Positions 1 to 10,443 of a DNA stretch of 64,000 nucleotides are shown here, in pieces. A program made the position numbers and the translations under genes. The stretch is from Paraburkholderia sp. LEh10 (GTDB lineage: Bacteria > Pseudomonadota > Gammaproteobacteria > Burkholderiales > Burkholderiaceae). The notes under the pieces were generated by a model. That model was not told the origin of the DNA, made no database searches, and saw nothing but the letters and a program-made list of their open reading frames with translations. Positions within the stretch are counted from its first letter, which is position 1, and each line of letters starts with the position of its first letter. The stretch lies in contig NZ_JAGIPX010000029.1 of NCBI RefSeq assembly GCF_017814945.1, forward strand, positions 41,692-105,691, read 5' to 3'.

Positions 1-344
1 GGCCCATGTAGCCTGACCTGCTGCAATTCTACGCCCGCACACGCGACGAGGCAGGGCGGGTCCGGTCGCACGCCGCGTGTGCGGCGCGGCCGCCGAGCTC
101 GTCGTGTCGCTCGTTGCTTTGCGGCACGATCGCGGTGGCATGTGCTGATACAGCTGACAGACGTCTGAATGAGGATGCCAGGCTCGGGCCACTTCATCGC
201 GTGGAAGTGGCTACAGACGCGCGTCCCGTTACGATGCAATGGCCTTGATCCCGTAATATGCGAGCGCATCACTTCCCAGGCAAACCAGGGCGGGCAATAC
301 CCTCAAGTCGAGATTTGCCGGCACAGACAGCTCGCGCCTTGGTG

Positions 345-678
345 CGGAACGCTGACCAAGCCTATGGGGGTGGCGCGCCCAAGCTCCCGAACCCCAGCTG
401 TTATGGCCTCGTGCTGCACGTCTTGAACGAAACCGGCGAACCCGCGCTGCTTGACGCGCTGGAACGCACGCTCGACCACATGGCGGCCGGGCGGCATCTA
501 TGACCCGCTCGGCGGCGGGCTCGACCGCTATAGCGTCGACGCACGTTGAGCTTGAGCCGTGCCGCACTTCGAGAAAATGCTCTCTGACAACGGCCAGCTT
601 GTGAAGCTGTACGCGGATGCCTACCGCCTGACCGGCAAGCGCACATGGCGCCGCATCTTTGAGGAGACCCTCGCCTAG
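345..678 (+). pseudogene. DUF255/YyaL-type thioredoxin-domain protein remnant
   Basis: Translated in two frames, this stretch gives consecutive pieces typical of the DUF255 (YyaL, spermatogenesis-associated protein 20-like) family: GGGAPKLPNPS, then TLDHMAAG, then after a frame change YDPLGGGLDRYSVDAR and VPHFEKMLSDNGQLVKLYADAYRLTG. The real family is several hundred residues longer; only a central ~110-residue part remains. A frameshift lies near 503 (the frame ends just after the MAAG motif) and a second disruption near 547 (a stop where a Trp would be expected). No function is expected. Identification rests on recalled family motifs, and I am fairly sure of it. Confidence 0.6.
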
Positions 679-802
679 CGGCATCGTGCTTTTCGCGCCG
701 CTTTGCCTTGAAGTCTTTGAAATCCAAATCCCCTACATATCGTTGAGCCTCTATCAGCGCGCAGTTGAGCAGATATTCATAACGCTGAACATCTTTCGCC
801 AT
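675..802 (-). other. Short ORF remnant, unknown function
   Basis: On the minus strand an ATG at 802 opens a reading frame beginning MAKDVQRYEYLLNCALIEAQ and continuing with a charged, helix-like stretch rich in D, K and R to about residue 43. After that it runs antisense into the DUF255 remnant and loses protein character. I read it as the 5' end of a small gene cut off at the junction with that remnant. I do not recognise the family. It may equally be chance. Confidence 0.25.
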
Positions 803-1086
803 CGCGGTGGGAGCGGCAGGCGGCGAGATAGGAAATCGTGCATCCGGCGACTCTCATGCTGGCCGGGAGCCAATAGCCGTCACCTTCAACTGAAAAATTG
901 AACATAGGGTTCCCCGCCATTGGCAGCGATACATTCGACGGCCTCCACGCCGACGTTCGCGGCACGAACATCATTGGTAGTTCGGATTTTACTGGTCTCT
1001 CTCAGGGGGCGATCTTTGCGGAGCCATCACGCATTTACGCGCGTGCTAGTATTTGGACAAGGCAACCCATGATTGAGGTGGCCGTA

Positions 1087-1233
1087 ATGCGACTGATTCA
1101 CATACCCCATCGGCATTCAATCGACGATCCGGCTCAGTGCAAGCGACAGATTCTCATTGCGACAATCCTCGGAATTTTGTGCGCGCTTGCTTTGTGGAAG
1201 CTCGCGGTATTGCTGGGCGCATTTCCTCATTGA
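1087..1233 (+). CDS. Small single-pass membrane protein (hypothetical)
   Basis: A 48-residue ORF beginning MRLIHIPHRHSIDD. It has a short polar N-terminus and one hydrophobic segment (about residues 25-44, rich in I, L, A) that should span the membrane once. An ATG at 1069 in the same frame is possible, but the 1087 start has a GAGGTG purine stretch about 9 nt upstream and is preferred. It stands alone among degraded fragments, with no operon partner. No family is recognised; it could be a small phage or plasmid protein. Confidence 0.35.
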   Translation: MRLIHIPHRHSIDDPAQCKRQILIATILGILCALALWKLAVLLGAFPH

Positions 1234-1239
1234 TTGGCT

Positions 1240-1543
1240 ACCATTCTCTGCAGATGCCGATAGAGCGATGCGGTCGATGCGGTCGATTTCCGTGATGATT
1301 AGCGTGCCTGCATTTTCACGCATGCGGCGTGGCATTGTCGCCTTTCACCATTCCGCGTCCGAAGGCCCAGTATTCGGCAATCGTCGCGATCTGCACACCG
1401 CTCGCATGCAATGCGTTGCAGGCAGCAGCATCGGCAAGTTCACAGCATTCATGCTCGTCATCGTGTTCGAGCGTCCAACCGTCTAGCCGCACTTGGCGCG
1501 CACGCTCGGCGAGAATGTCGCGCGCGGCTTGCGAGATTGCCAT
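1240..1543 (-). pseudogene. Phage-type small protein remnant, frameshifted
   Basis: The minus-strand frame from 1543 begins MAISQAARDILAERARQV and continues with WTLEHDDEHECCELADAAACNAL, a pattern I associate with short prophage hypothetical proteins. Their usual C-terminal motif (KAGALIIAEIERLDR-like) appears in another frame as AGTLIITEIDRIDR near 1250-1300. A frameshift around 1316-1330 therefore separates the two halves. Further upstream on the same strand (1544-1770) an open frame containing KPVKVFGLW may be a second degraded phage gene. No function is predicted. Confidence 0.4.
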
Positions 1544-1770
1544 CGCGCCGACATTCGCTGCATCATCGACTTCGTGCTGGGTCTGCTCTCGTCAATCAGC
1601 TCCAGTGTCTTCATCTGGTGCCATCTGTCTTGCACCACAAAGTCGCGCACGACTTTCCGAATGGTATGGAGTGTTTCTCCGATGGTCACTATCGTCGTCC
1701 TTACGGTCAGACCAGGTGGACCGCACCATAGGCCGAATACCTTCACCGGCTTGTTCGCTGCGCCGAGCAT

Positions 1771-2110
1771 CGCGGAGGCCGCATCTATACGCGGGCGCTA
1801 CCAGCATGGCACCATGCAGATCAGCATCGCCGGGATCTCTGCAATATGCGGATCGTCGTCAGGACCGATTGTATCGAGGACAGCGACAAGGTCTTCGACA
1901 TGCGGCATGCGAACGGGTTGCCGGCGATGTACTTGCGACGCCTCATCGGTTAGCGAAGCCGGTCACTTCAGAACGGTCGGTTCGCGAACGCTCGAATGGA
2001 CGCGCGAGCGATTGACGCCGAAGAAGGCCACGACGATTCCTGTGGCGTTTATCTCCCGATCGAGGCGGTCACGGTAGCCGCAGAGAAACCCATAATAGTG
2101 CTCATGCTGC
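1771..2110. other. Non-coding or degenerate stretch
   Basis: Open frames exist on both strands here, but none has an initiation signal, a plausible protein composition or a family motif I recognise. It continues the degenerate region to its left. Confidence 0.35.
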
Positions 2111-2128
2111 GATTCATTTGATGTCGCC

Positions 2129-2350
2129 ATGAAAGATGAAATCTACGCAACCACCACGCACATCGCACGAGTTCGTGTGATGAAGACTGGTGCGGGCACT
2201 TATCGAGGAATCGTTCATCTGCGAGAAGTGGGGGCCGAACCCGAAGCGGACGATCCGCACGAAACCGAAATGGACTTCGTGCACGAGGATCAGGCACGAG
2301 ACGCAGCGCGCGTCCTTGCTAACAAACTGCTTAAAGAACAAGATTCCTGA
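2129..2350 (+). CDS. Small conserved-looking hypothetical protein
   Basis: A 73-residue acidic protein beginning MKDEIYATTTHIARVRVMK. The composition is protein-like: alternating hydrophobic and charged residues suggest a few beta strands, followed by a helical C-terminus (DQARDAARVLANKLLKEQ). No signal peptide or membrane segment is seen. The gene stands alone; it ends 133 nt before the Rrf2-type regulator gene and need not be co-transcribed with it. No function can be assigned. It is the first intact-looking gene after the degenerate left end. Confidence 0.5.
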   Translation: MKDEIYATTTHIARVRVMKTGAGTYRGIVHLREVGAEPEADDPHETEMDFVHEDQARDAARVLANKLLKEQDS

Positions 2351-2483
2351 ATTGCCGCGCCGATCGTAACGACACAGCAAGAATGCTCACGTGCAGTGAT
2401 GTCTTTCGTCTATTCGTGAAAAGGAGTGCTAATGTTGTCAGTGAATCAGGACTAAACAGGTACCGATTCGCAGGGAGACACCC

Positions 2484-3028
2484 ATGTTGCGGATGAGCAA
2501 GCTTGCCGACTATGCCACAGTGATCATGATCACGATGGCACGCGATCCACAGGCCGTGAAGACTGCCGGCAGCCTCGCCGAAACCACCGGCATCCCCGCG
2601 CCGACGGTGTCCAAGGTGATGAAGATGCTCACGCGTGGTGGCGTGCTGGTGTCGGTGCGAGGTGTGAGCGGTGGCTATCAGTTGCCGCTTCCTCCACAGC
2701 GGATCACGTTGTCCGACGTCATTGCAGCTGTCGACGGCCCCTTCGGGATGACCGAATGCAGCGCTCTACCGGGGCTGTGCACGCAGGAGGCGGTATGCAG
2801 TGCGCGCGCCAACTGGCAGAAGGTCAACCGGCTGATATTTGATGCGCTGCGCCAGGTATCGCTGGCCGATATGGCAGGACCGACGCTGAGCGAGGGCGAC
2901 ATCAGCGCGATTCACGCGCGCCGCCTTCTGCCGCTGGCACATCCGGGAATCGGCCAAAGGCGTGTGATTCCGGTCTCACCAGCAAGCCAGCAACACCGCG
3001 GCCGCACCGTTGAAAGCGGAGGTCAGGC

Positions 3029-3032
<4 letters not shown>
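2484..3032 (+). CDS. Rrf2-family regulator of the SUF Fe-S assembly operon
   Basis: A 182-residue Rrf2/IscR-type transcription factor. The N-terminal winged helix (about residues 1-75) includes TAGSLAETTGIPAPTVSKVMKML and the Rrf2 wing phrase SVRGVSGGYQL. Three cysteines at about 92, 99 and 105 (ECSALPGLC...VC) match the Fe-S ligand cluster of this family, so it probably senses cluster status and represses the operon. The start is ATG 2484, after the purine stretch GGGAGAC. The stop overlaps the GTG of sufB by 4 nt, so it is the first gene of the operon. The C-terminal ~35 residues look disordered. It is closest to the group annotated as SUF-system assembly regulators; the DNA target is not identified. 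Confidence 0.85.
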
Positions 3033-4477
<1,445 letters not shown>

Positions 4478-4491
4478 CAGGGGCAAGGATC

Positions 4492-5286
4492 ATGCTTGAA
4501 ATCAGCAACCTGAGCGTTGAAGTGGAAGGCAAGCCGATTCTGCGCGGCATCGATCTGTCCGTAAACGCGGGCGAGGTGCACGCGCTCATGGGCCCGAACG
4601 GTTCAGGCAAGAGCACGCTTGCCCATGTACTGGCCGGCGATGAACATTACCGCGTGACAGGCGGCAGCGTGCAGTACGCGGGCCATGACCTGCTCACGCT
4701 AGCGCCGGAGCAACGCGCACGGGAAGGTCTTTTTCTCGCGTTTCAATACCCGGTCGAAATACCGGGCGTGAGCAACGTGTACCTGCTGAAGGCAGCGTTG
4801 AATGCGCAGCGCAAGCATGGCGGCGAGCCCGAACTGGACGCAATGGAATTCCTGCAACTGGTCAAGGAGAAAATGGCGCTCATGCAGATGGACGAAAGCC
4901 TGCTGTATCGCGCGGTGAATGAAGGGTTTTCCGGGGGCGAGAAAAAGCGCAACGAAGTACTGCAGATGGCGGTACTGGAGCCACGCCTCGCGATTCTCGA
5001 CGAAACTGATTCGGGCCTCGATATCGACGCGTTGCAGGTGGTTGCTCGGGGTGTCAATCAGTTGCGCTGCGCCGACCGCGCGATTGTGCTGGTGACGCAC
5101 TATCAGCGTCTGCTTGAGTATGTCGTGCCCGATTACGTGCATGTGCTTTCGCAGGGGCGAATCGCGCAGTCGGGGACGCGCGAACTGGCGCTTGAACTGG
5201 AACGCAAGGGTTACGGCTGGCTCAGTGCGAATGCACCCACTGAGCCGCAGTCCGGGCTGCCTGCCGCGCACGACCGCAAGGAGTAG
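4492..5286 (+). CDS. sufC: SufC, ATPase of the Fe-S scaffold complex
   Basis: A 264-residue ABC-type ATPase that binds SufB and SufD and drives conformational change during cluster assembly; it is not a transporter. Walker A GPNGSGKST, the ABC signature region SGGEKKRNE and Walker B LAILDETDSGLDID are all present, the last being the characteristic SufC form. The ATG at 4492 starts a canonical MLEISNLSVEVEGKPILRGI N-terminus, following GGGGCAAGG. The same frame is open further upstream inside sufB, but that extension has no SufC homology. Confidence 0.97.
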   Translation: MLEISNLSVEVEGKPILRGIDLSVNAGEVHALMGPNGSGKSTLAHVLAGDEHYRVTGGSVQYAGHDLLTLAPEQRAREGLFLAFQYPVEIPGVSNVYLLKAALNAQRKHGGEPELDAMEFLQLVKEKMALMQMDESLLYRAVNEGFSGGEKKRNEVLQMAVLEPRLAILDETDSGLDIDALQVVARGVNQLRCADRAIVLVTHYQRLLEYVVPDYVHVLSQGRIAQSGTRELALELERKGYGWLSANAPTEPQSGLPAAHDRKE

Positions 5287-5293
5287 ACCTCAA

Positions 5294-6619
5294 ATGAGTG
5301 AACGGGCGCTCGAGCACTTCCATCATTCATTCCAGACGCTGTCGAAGACACTGCCCGGCGCGGAACTTGCATGGTTGCGCAGCGCGCGGCGCCACGCATT
5401 CGAGCAGTTCGAAGCGGTCGGCTTTCCCACGACGCAGTTGGAAGACTGGAAGTACACGAATGTGGCCACCATCGCGAAGCGGCCGTGGCACTTCACGTCG
5501 TCACGCAGTGGTGACCTGGATGTTGCCCGCATCGTGGACGACATCGTGCCCGACAACACGGTGGGCCGGCTCGTATTCGTGAACGGCTGCCATATGCCGA
5601 GGCTGTCGCGCGTGCCGATGTTGCCGGAAGGCGCGTTCGTCGGCGGTTTGACGCGCGCGATCCGCGAGATGCCGGAGCGGCTCAGGGACATCGTTGCACA
5701 GCCGGCGCCGCGAGATGGCTTCGAGGCGCTGAACACGGCATTCCTGAGCGACGGATATGTGGTCCTGCTGCCGCCGGACAGTGCGATCGACGCGCCGCTT
5801 GTCACGCTGTTCCTGACCGACGAAGCCGGGCTCGCGATGCATCCTTTCAATGTGATATTGGCGGGCGCGCGCTCGCGCTGTTCAATTGTCGAGCAGTACG
5901 TCGGTATCGCAGATGACGCGTATCTCCTCAACACGGTGACGAAAATCGTGGCCGGCGACGAGGCGGATGTCCAGCATTGTCGCGTCCAGCAGGAAGCGCG
6001 TAGCGCCTTCCACATTGCACGCGTCGATGTCACGCAGCAACAGGCGAGTCGCTTCACTTCACACTCGTTTGCATTCGGCGGCGCATTGTCACGCACCCAG
6101 ATTGATACGCGGCTGCAGGCGGTCGACACTCGCGCCGAGCTGAACGGACTGTATTTCGTAGGCGCGAGACAACATGTGGATCATCACACGCGCATCGATC
6201 ACGAGAAGCCGCATGGCACGAGCCGGGAATACTACCGCGGGGTGCTCGACGGCGCGTCGCATGGCGTATTCAATGGCAACGTGATCGTGCGGCGGGACGC
6301 GCAGCAGACCAACACGCATCAGGCGAACTACAACCTTCTGTTGTCGCGTGACGCACAGATCGACACGAAGCCTCAACTGGAGATCCACGCCGACAACGTG
6401 AAGTGCACGCATGGCGCAACCGTGGGCCAGCTCGACGGAAATCAGCTGTTCTATCTGCGCTCGCGCGGTATCGACGAACGCATCGCGCGGGCGTTGCTGG
6501 TATGGGCGTTTGCGCGCGATAGCGTGGAGCGCGTCAGTATCGGCGTCGTGCGCAGTGGACTGACGAAACTGCTCCTGGCGCGTACGCCGGAAGGTGAGCA
6601 TATTCGGGGGCTGATATGA
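5294..6619 (+). CDS. sufD: SufD, Fe-S cluster scaffold subunit
   Basis: A 441-residue SufD that pairs with SufB in the scaffold. It shows the typical TQLEDWKYTNV segment near the N-terminus, the beta-helix core, and the C-terminal VKCTHGATVG motif containing the histidine implicated in iron/cluster formation, followed by GNQLFYLRSRGI. The ATG at 5294 lies 7 nt after the sufC stop. The ORF is open further upstream, but there it is only a shadow of sufC. It overlaps the next gene, sufS, by ATGA. Confidence 0.95.
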   Translation: MSERALEHFHHSFQTLSKTLPGAELAWLRSARRHAFEQFEAVGFPTTQLEDWKYTNVATIAKRPWHFTSSRSGDLDVARIVDDIVPDNTVGRLVFVNGCHMPRLSRVPMLPEGAFVGGLTRAIREMPERLRDIVAQPAPRDGFEALNTAFLSDGYVVLLPPDSAIDAPLVTLFLTDEAGLAMHPFNVILAGARSRCSIVEQYVGIADDAYLLNTVTKIVAGDEADVQHCRVQQEARSAFHIARVDVTQQQASRFTSHSFAFGGALSRTQIDTRLQAVDTRAELNGLYFVGARQHVDHHTRIDHEKPHGTSREYYRGVLDGASHGVFNGNVIVRRDAQQTNTHQANYNLLLSRDAQIDTKPQLEIHADNVKCTHGATVGQLDGNQLFYLRSRGIDERIARALLVWAFARDSVERVSIGVVRSGLTKLLLARTPEGEHIRGLI

Positions 6620-7869
6620 AGCCAATCGAACCTGTGCGCATCCCGGACACCAATACTGTGTTGCGCTGGCGAAGTGACTTTCCGATTCTTCGCGAACGCG
6701 TGCACGGCGCGCCGCTGGTGTATCTCGACAATGGGGCGACCGCCCAGAAGCCTTCAGCCGTGATCGAGGCGGAGCGCGCCTATTACGAGCACATGAATGC
6801 GAACGTGCATCGTGGCGTGCATCAGTTGTCGCAGCGCGCCACCGACGAGTACGAAAGCGCACGTGCACGGATTGCGCGCTTCGTCAATGCGGCAAGCGCA
6901 GAGGAAATCGTCTTCGTGCGCGGTACGACGGAGGCGATCAACCTTGTCGCGCAGAGCTATCTGCGTCCTGCCGCGAAACCAGGCGACGAAATCCTGATCA
7001 GCGCGATGGAACATCACTCGAACATCGTGCCGTGGCAGCTCGTATGCGAGCAGACGGGCGCGGTCCTGAAGGTCGTCCCGATCGACGATAGCGGCGAACT
7101 CGATGTCGACGCGTACGGCAGGATGCTCGGCGCACGTACGCGCATGGTGGCGATCACACACGTGTCGAACGCGCTTGGCAGCATCAACCCGGTCGCGAGG
7201 CTGATCGAGGCCGCCCACGTGCACGGCATGCCGGTGCTGCTCGACGGTGCGCAAGCGATAGCCCATCTGCCCGTCGATGTGCGCGCGCTCGATTGCGACT
7301 TCTACGCGTTCTCGGGGCACAAGGTCTATGGCCCGACTGGAATCGGCGTGCTGTACGCAAGGGCGAACCTGCTTGAAGCAATGCCGCCGTGGCAAGGCGG
7401 AGGCGACATGATTCGCTCGGTCACATTCGAGAAGACCGTTTATAACGACATCCCCTGGAAGTTCGAGGCGGGCACGCCGAACATCTGCGGCGCGATCGCG
7501 CTCGCGGCGGCGCTCGACTATGTAAGCGAAATCGGCCACGAACTGATTGGAGCACATGAGGCTGACATGCTCGCGTATGCGACGGACGCGATGTGCGCAA
7601 TCCCGCATCTGCGGCTGATCGGCACCGCGCACGAAAAGGCGGGCATTCTGTCGTTCGTGCTTGATCATGTTCACGCGCACGACATCGGCACGATTCTCGA
7701 TTCCCGCGGCGTCGCGGTGCGCGCCGGCCATCATTGCGCGATGCCCGTCATGCAACGCTTTGGCGTGCCGGCAACCGTGCGCGCATCATTCGCGCTATAC
7801 AACACACGAGCCGACGTCGACGCGCTCGTCGAAGCAATGGCGCGCGTGCAGGAGGTGTTCGGGCCATGA
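6616..7869 (+). CDS. sufS: SufS-type cysteine desulfurase
   Basis: A 417-residue class II cysteine desulfurase that takes sulfur from L-cysteine for cluster assembly and leaves alanine. The PLP lysine lies in FSGHKVYGPTG (K at about 236) and the catalytic persulfide cysteine in RAGHHCAMP (about 374). MEHHSNIVPW and TGIGVLY are typical. It starts with ATG overlapping the sufD stop by 4 nt, and its own stop overlaps the next gene by 4 nt, indicating tight translational coupling. It partners with the SufU-like protein encoded next; no sufE is present in this operon. Confidence 0.96.
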   Translation: MKPIEPVRIPDTNTVLRWRSDFPILRERVHGAPLVYLDNGATAQKPSAVIEAERAYYEHMNANVHRGVHQLSQRATDEYESARARIARFVNAASAEEIVFVRGTTEAINLVAQSYLRPAAKPGDEILISAMEHHSNIVPWQLVCEQTGAVLKVVPIDDSGELDVDAYGRMLGARTRMVAITHVSNALGSINPVARLIEAAHVHGMPVLLDGAQAIAHLPVDVRALDCDFYAFSGHKVYGPTGIGVLYARANLLEAMPPWQGGGDMIRSVTFEKTVYNDIPWKFEAGTPNICGAIALAAALDYVSEIGHELIGAHEADMLAYATDAMCAIPHLRLIGTAHEKAGILSFVLDHVHAHDIGTILDSRGVAVRAGHHCAMPVMQRFGVPATVRASFALYNTRADVDALVEAMARVQEVFGP

Positions 7870-8321
7870 GCAGTCTGCGCGACCTGTATCAGGAAGTCAT
7901 CTTCGACCATTACCGGCGACCGAGAAACTGTCATCCGCTGCCGGACGCGAATCACAAGGCCGAGGGGCATAACCCGTTGTGCGGAGATCGCATCACGCTG
8001 TATCTGCGCATTGAAGACGGTGTCGTGAAAGACGCGGGTTTCGAGGGAGCAGGGTGTGCGATCGCCATCGCGTCAGCATCGCTGATGACGGAGGCGCTGA
8101 AGGGCCGCACCGAATCGGAAGTAGAGGCGCTCTTCGGAGCGTTCCACGACATGGTGACGACGCCTGCGGGCGCGCCGACGCAACGCGAGGCGGGGCTCGG
8201 CAAACTCGCGGTGCTCTCGGGCGTACGCGAGTTTCCGGCGCGCGTGAAGTGCGCGACGCTGGCATGGCATACGCTGCGCGCGGCTTTGCAGGACGAGCGC
8301 GGCACCATAACGACGGAGTGA
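7866..8321 (+). CDS. sufU: SufU/NifU-N-type sulfur acceptor or scaffold protein
   Basis: A 151-residue IscU/NifU-N family protein of the SufU type. Conserved ligands are visible: C39 and D41 in NPLCGDR, C64 in GAGCAIAIAS and a C-terminal cysteine near 129 in RVKCATLAWHT. The insertion between the second and third cysteines is as expected for SufU rather than IscU. In SufU systems it takes persulfide from SufS. The start ATG 7866 overlaps the sufS stop (ATGA). The absence of sufE and the coupling to sufS support this role. Confidence 0.9.
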   Translation: MSSLRDLYQEVIFDHYRRPRNCHPLPDANHKAEGHNPLCGDRITLYLRIEDGVVKDAGFEGAGCAIAIASASLMTEALKGRTESEVEALFGAFHDMVTTPAGAPTQREAGLGKLAVLSGVREFPARVKCATLAWHTLRAALQDERGTITTE

Positions 8322-8349
8322 CGCAAAGAGTGCAAGGAGGTGAGAAGCG

Positions 8350-8706
8350 ATGAACGCATTCGACTGGTTGAAACGGGCTGACGCGCTGGAGCCTGCCGAC
8401 GGCGATCTGCGGGCGCGCGTGGTCGAAGCGTTGCGAACAGTATTCGACCCGGAGATTCCCGTCAACATCTACGATCTGGGGCTGGTATATGGCCTGGAAG
8501 TGGACGACGAAGCGGGCCACGTGGTGATCCGCATGACGCTGACTGCGCCGGGCTGTCCCGTCGCGCAGACGTTTCCTGCGACGGTCGAGGACGCGGTGTA
8601 TTCGGTGTCCGGCGTGACCGGCGTACGAGTGGAACTGGTGTGGGATCCGCCGTGGACAAAAGAGCGGATGTCAGAGGCCGCACGGTTGCAACTGGGGATG
8701 CTTTGA
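8350..8706 (+). CDS. sufT: SufT-like MIP18/DUF59 Fe-S maturation protein
   Basis: A 118-residue MIP18 (DUF59) family protein. The family signature VFDPEIPVNIYDLGLVYGLEV, the TAPGCPVAQ cysteine motif and the terminal VELVWDPPWTKERMSEAARLQLG are all present. SufT-type proteins help deliver or mature Fe-S clusters under high demand. A strong AAGGAGG ribosome site at 8335-8341 precedes ATG 8350. It is part of the suf operon: 28 nt after sufU and 1 nt before the Rieske gene. Confidence 0.9.
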   Translation: MNAFDWLKRADALEPADGDLRARVVEALRTVFDPEIPVNIYDLGLVYGLEVDDEAGHVVIRMTLTAPGCPVAQTFPATVEDAVYSVSGVTGVRVELVWDPPWTKERMSEAARLQLGML

Positions 8707-8707
8707 G

Positions 8708-9040
8708 ATGTCAGACTGGGTCGATGTCGCGGCGATGACGGATTTCCCACCGGGTTCGGTGCGTAGTGTCGACGTAGACGGCGCACAGGTGGCGGTGTTC
8801 AACCTGGATGGCACCTGTTACGGGATCGAAGATATCTGCCCGCACGATGGCGGCATCCTGACGGGCGGCAAAGTAGAGGGCGACGTGGTGGTGTGTCCAC
8901 GGCATGGCGCGCGTTTCTGCATCAGAACGGGTAGGGTGCTTGCGCCACCCGCCTATGAGGACGTGGCGGTGTTTCCGGTGCGCGTCGAGGCCGGTATCGT
9001 GCAGGTGCGCGACGCGCGGTGGGACGAGAATGCTTTCTGA
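8708..9040 (+). CDS. Rieske-type [2Fe-2S] ferredoxin
   Basis: A 110-residue soluble Rieske protein. Ligands are C44-x-H46 in ICPHDGG and C63-x2-H66 in VCPRHGARF, with the usual strand-rich fold around them. No signal peptide or membrane anchor is seen, so it is cytosolic, of the NirD/non-haem oxygenase ferredoxin type. It is the last gene of the suf operon, beginning immediately after sufT. It may supply electrons for cluster assembly, but that is inference from position. Confidence 0.9.
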   Translation: MSDWVDVAAMTDFPPGSVRSVDVDGAQVAVFNLDGTCYGIEDICPHDGGILTGGKVEGDVVVCPRHGARFCIRTGRVLAPPAYEDVAVFPVRVEAGIVQVRDARWDENAF

Positions 9041-9639
9041 AAGGGGGGCGACGAGGCATCGGACCGACGCGGTATGGACCTGTTACACGAATAGTGTTCT
9101 ACAGTGAAGGGCACGGTGCCATATCGAAACGTCATGCCGGCCTCATGTAGGTCACCTTTGTGTTCGCGCTATGACTCTGGGGTAATCGTCCTTTTCGTGC
9201 TTGTATGGACCCGACGCCTTTTGCAAGCTTCGTGTTCGTGATGTCGAAACGGTCTGCATGCATGTGTATCCGGCTTGCCCGTCGGGCGCTTGCTGAAGCA
9301 CGCCCGCAGCCTCGATGAGATCCGCGCACCCTGTCCTTAGCAAAATCGCGGCTCGCCGGGAGACGGCAGCCGGCACGAAAAACAGGCTTCAGAGTGCTGG
9401 TTCAACCTTTTTCGTCATCGCTGTGCGGGTGCAGTTCTCCATGAATGTGTGACTCGTCAAGCGCGGGCGCCAGCCCGGCAAAGCGGACGCTTGACGCACC
9501 GTCGGTTTGTCATGCTATGGCATGGCTGTGAGCACGGCACTGGCGTGCTCACAGCCATGCAAAACTGGTTGTTTGAGATTGCCGTTCGGGTTGCTCCTTG
9601 TTGCCTTGCCGGCACTACGCGTTGGAAACGAAGTGTTCG
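9041..9639. other. Intergenic stretch without a recognisable gene
   Basis: No open frame here has coding character. The stretch holds one strong inverted repeat (9520-9560, listed separately) and leads into the degraded integrase. No terminator with a T-run was found directly after the Rieske gene. Confidence 0.4.
9520..9560. repeat. Perfect 17-bp inverted repeat with 7-nt loop
   Basis: The left arm GCATGGCTGTGAGCACG (9520-9536) is the exact reverse complement of 9544-9560, separated by GCACTGG. There is no T-run, so it is unlikely to be a simple terminator. It lies about 100 bp upstream of the degraded integrase and could be a recombination or protein-binding site, or an imprint of a lost element. 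Confidence 0.8.
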
Positions 9640-10236
9640 TCGCTACTGAGCAGCGCCTGTACGACGCGACGGGCCAGAAGCGCCGCTGAAGCTGAAGGAG
9701 ATTTGGGCGATACGCGTGCGCCTGCAGCTTTCGTCCCGCGTGCGTGATCTGGCAATGTTCAATCTCGCCATGACAGCAAGCTTCGGGCATGTGATCTGAC
9801 GAAGCTGCGCGTGCGCGACGTTTGTCACGGCGAACACGTCGCTAGCCGCGCGACGATCATGCAGCAGAAGACGCAACGGCCTGTACAGTTCGAGATTACC
9901 GAACAGACTCGTGAAAGCGTGGGAGCATGGATCAGGCATGCGGGCTTGCACGCAACCGACTTCCTGTTCCCGAGCAGAATTCACGACTCTCCGCACTTGT
10001 CGACACGGCAATATGCCCGGCTGGTTCATCGGTGGATCGCGTCAATCGGCCTTGACGACACTGCCTACGGCACCCATACGATGCGCCGGACCAAGGTGTC
10101 TTTGATCTATCGTCGTACGAAGAACCTCAGGGCTGTTCAGTTGTTGCTCGGCCACCGGAAGCTTGAAAGTACAGTGCGCTACCTCGGCATCGAGGTAGAT
10201 GACGCACTTGAAATGGCCGAACAGACGGAGGTCTAG
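9640..10236 (+). pseudogene. Tyrosine recombinase/integrase, frameshifted
   Basis: The C-terminal half is well preserved in the frame ending at 10236: ASRATIMQQKTQRPVQFEI, FLFPSRIHDSPH, then HTMRRTK, RAVQLLLGHRKLESTVRYLG, holding the conserved Arg, the His/Arg box and the Tyr nucleophile. Upstream pieces ATEQRLYDATGQKRR and PLKLKEIWAIRVRLQLSSRVRDLAMFNLA are in other frames, with breaks near 9688 and 9770, so at least two indels disrupt the gene. This is a short single-domain integrase type common in Burkholderiaceae. The 3' end recurs at 22840-23053. Confidence 0.75.
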
Positions 10237-10274
10237 GTTGTCGGGCCGGTTAGCGATTGGTCGCTGACCGGCCA
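10023..10274. repeat. Direct repeat copy 1: integrase 3' end plus hairpin
   Basis: About 252 bp beginning GGTTCATCGGTGGAT matches 22840-23097 in the same orientation with roughly a dozen substitutions. Homology stops just after the hairpin on the right and abruptly at 10022/22839 on the left. It brackets a ~12.8 kb segment of mobile and degraded genes. Confidence 0.85.
10244..10273 (+). terminator. Hairpin downstream of integrase copy 1
   Basis: A 13-bp stem (GGCCGGTTAGCGA with TCGCTGACCGGCC, one G-U pair in RNA) and a TTGG loop lie directly after the integrase stop. There is no clear T-run, so termination is only likely. The same hairpin follows the second integrase copy. Confidence 0.5.
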
Positions 10275-10443
10275 GTTGTAGTCTTTCATGCTATCGCTTC
10301 GCCGGATACTCATGCGTCTCTTTTGCGCCAAGGTTCGGACCTTAAGGGTCCACACGCTAGTGTGAGTTCAAAATCTAAGCAAGGGATTCGTTTTTCCGCT
10401 GCAAGCTCAGCAATCTTTCGGGGCCTGCAGACTGGAGGGACAA

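Noticed and set aside
2435..2483. Possible Rrf2/IscR-type operator (GGACTAAACAGG region) before the suf regulator
   Set aside because: It resembles an IscR-type half-site but has neither the full spacing nor the symmetry; too weak to list as a feature.
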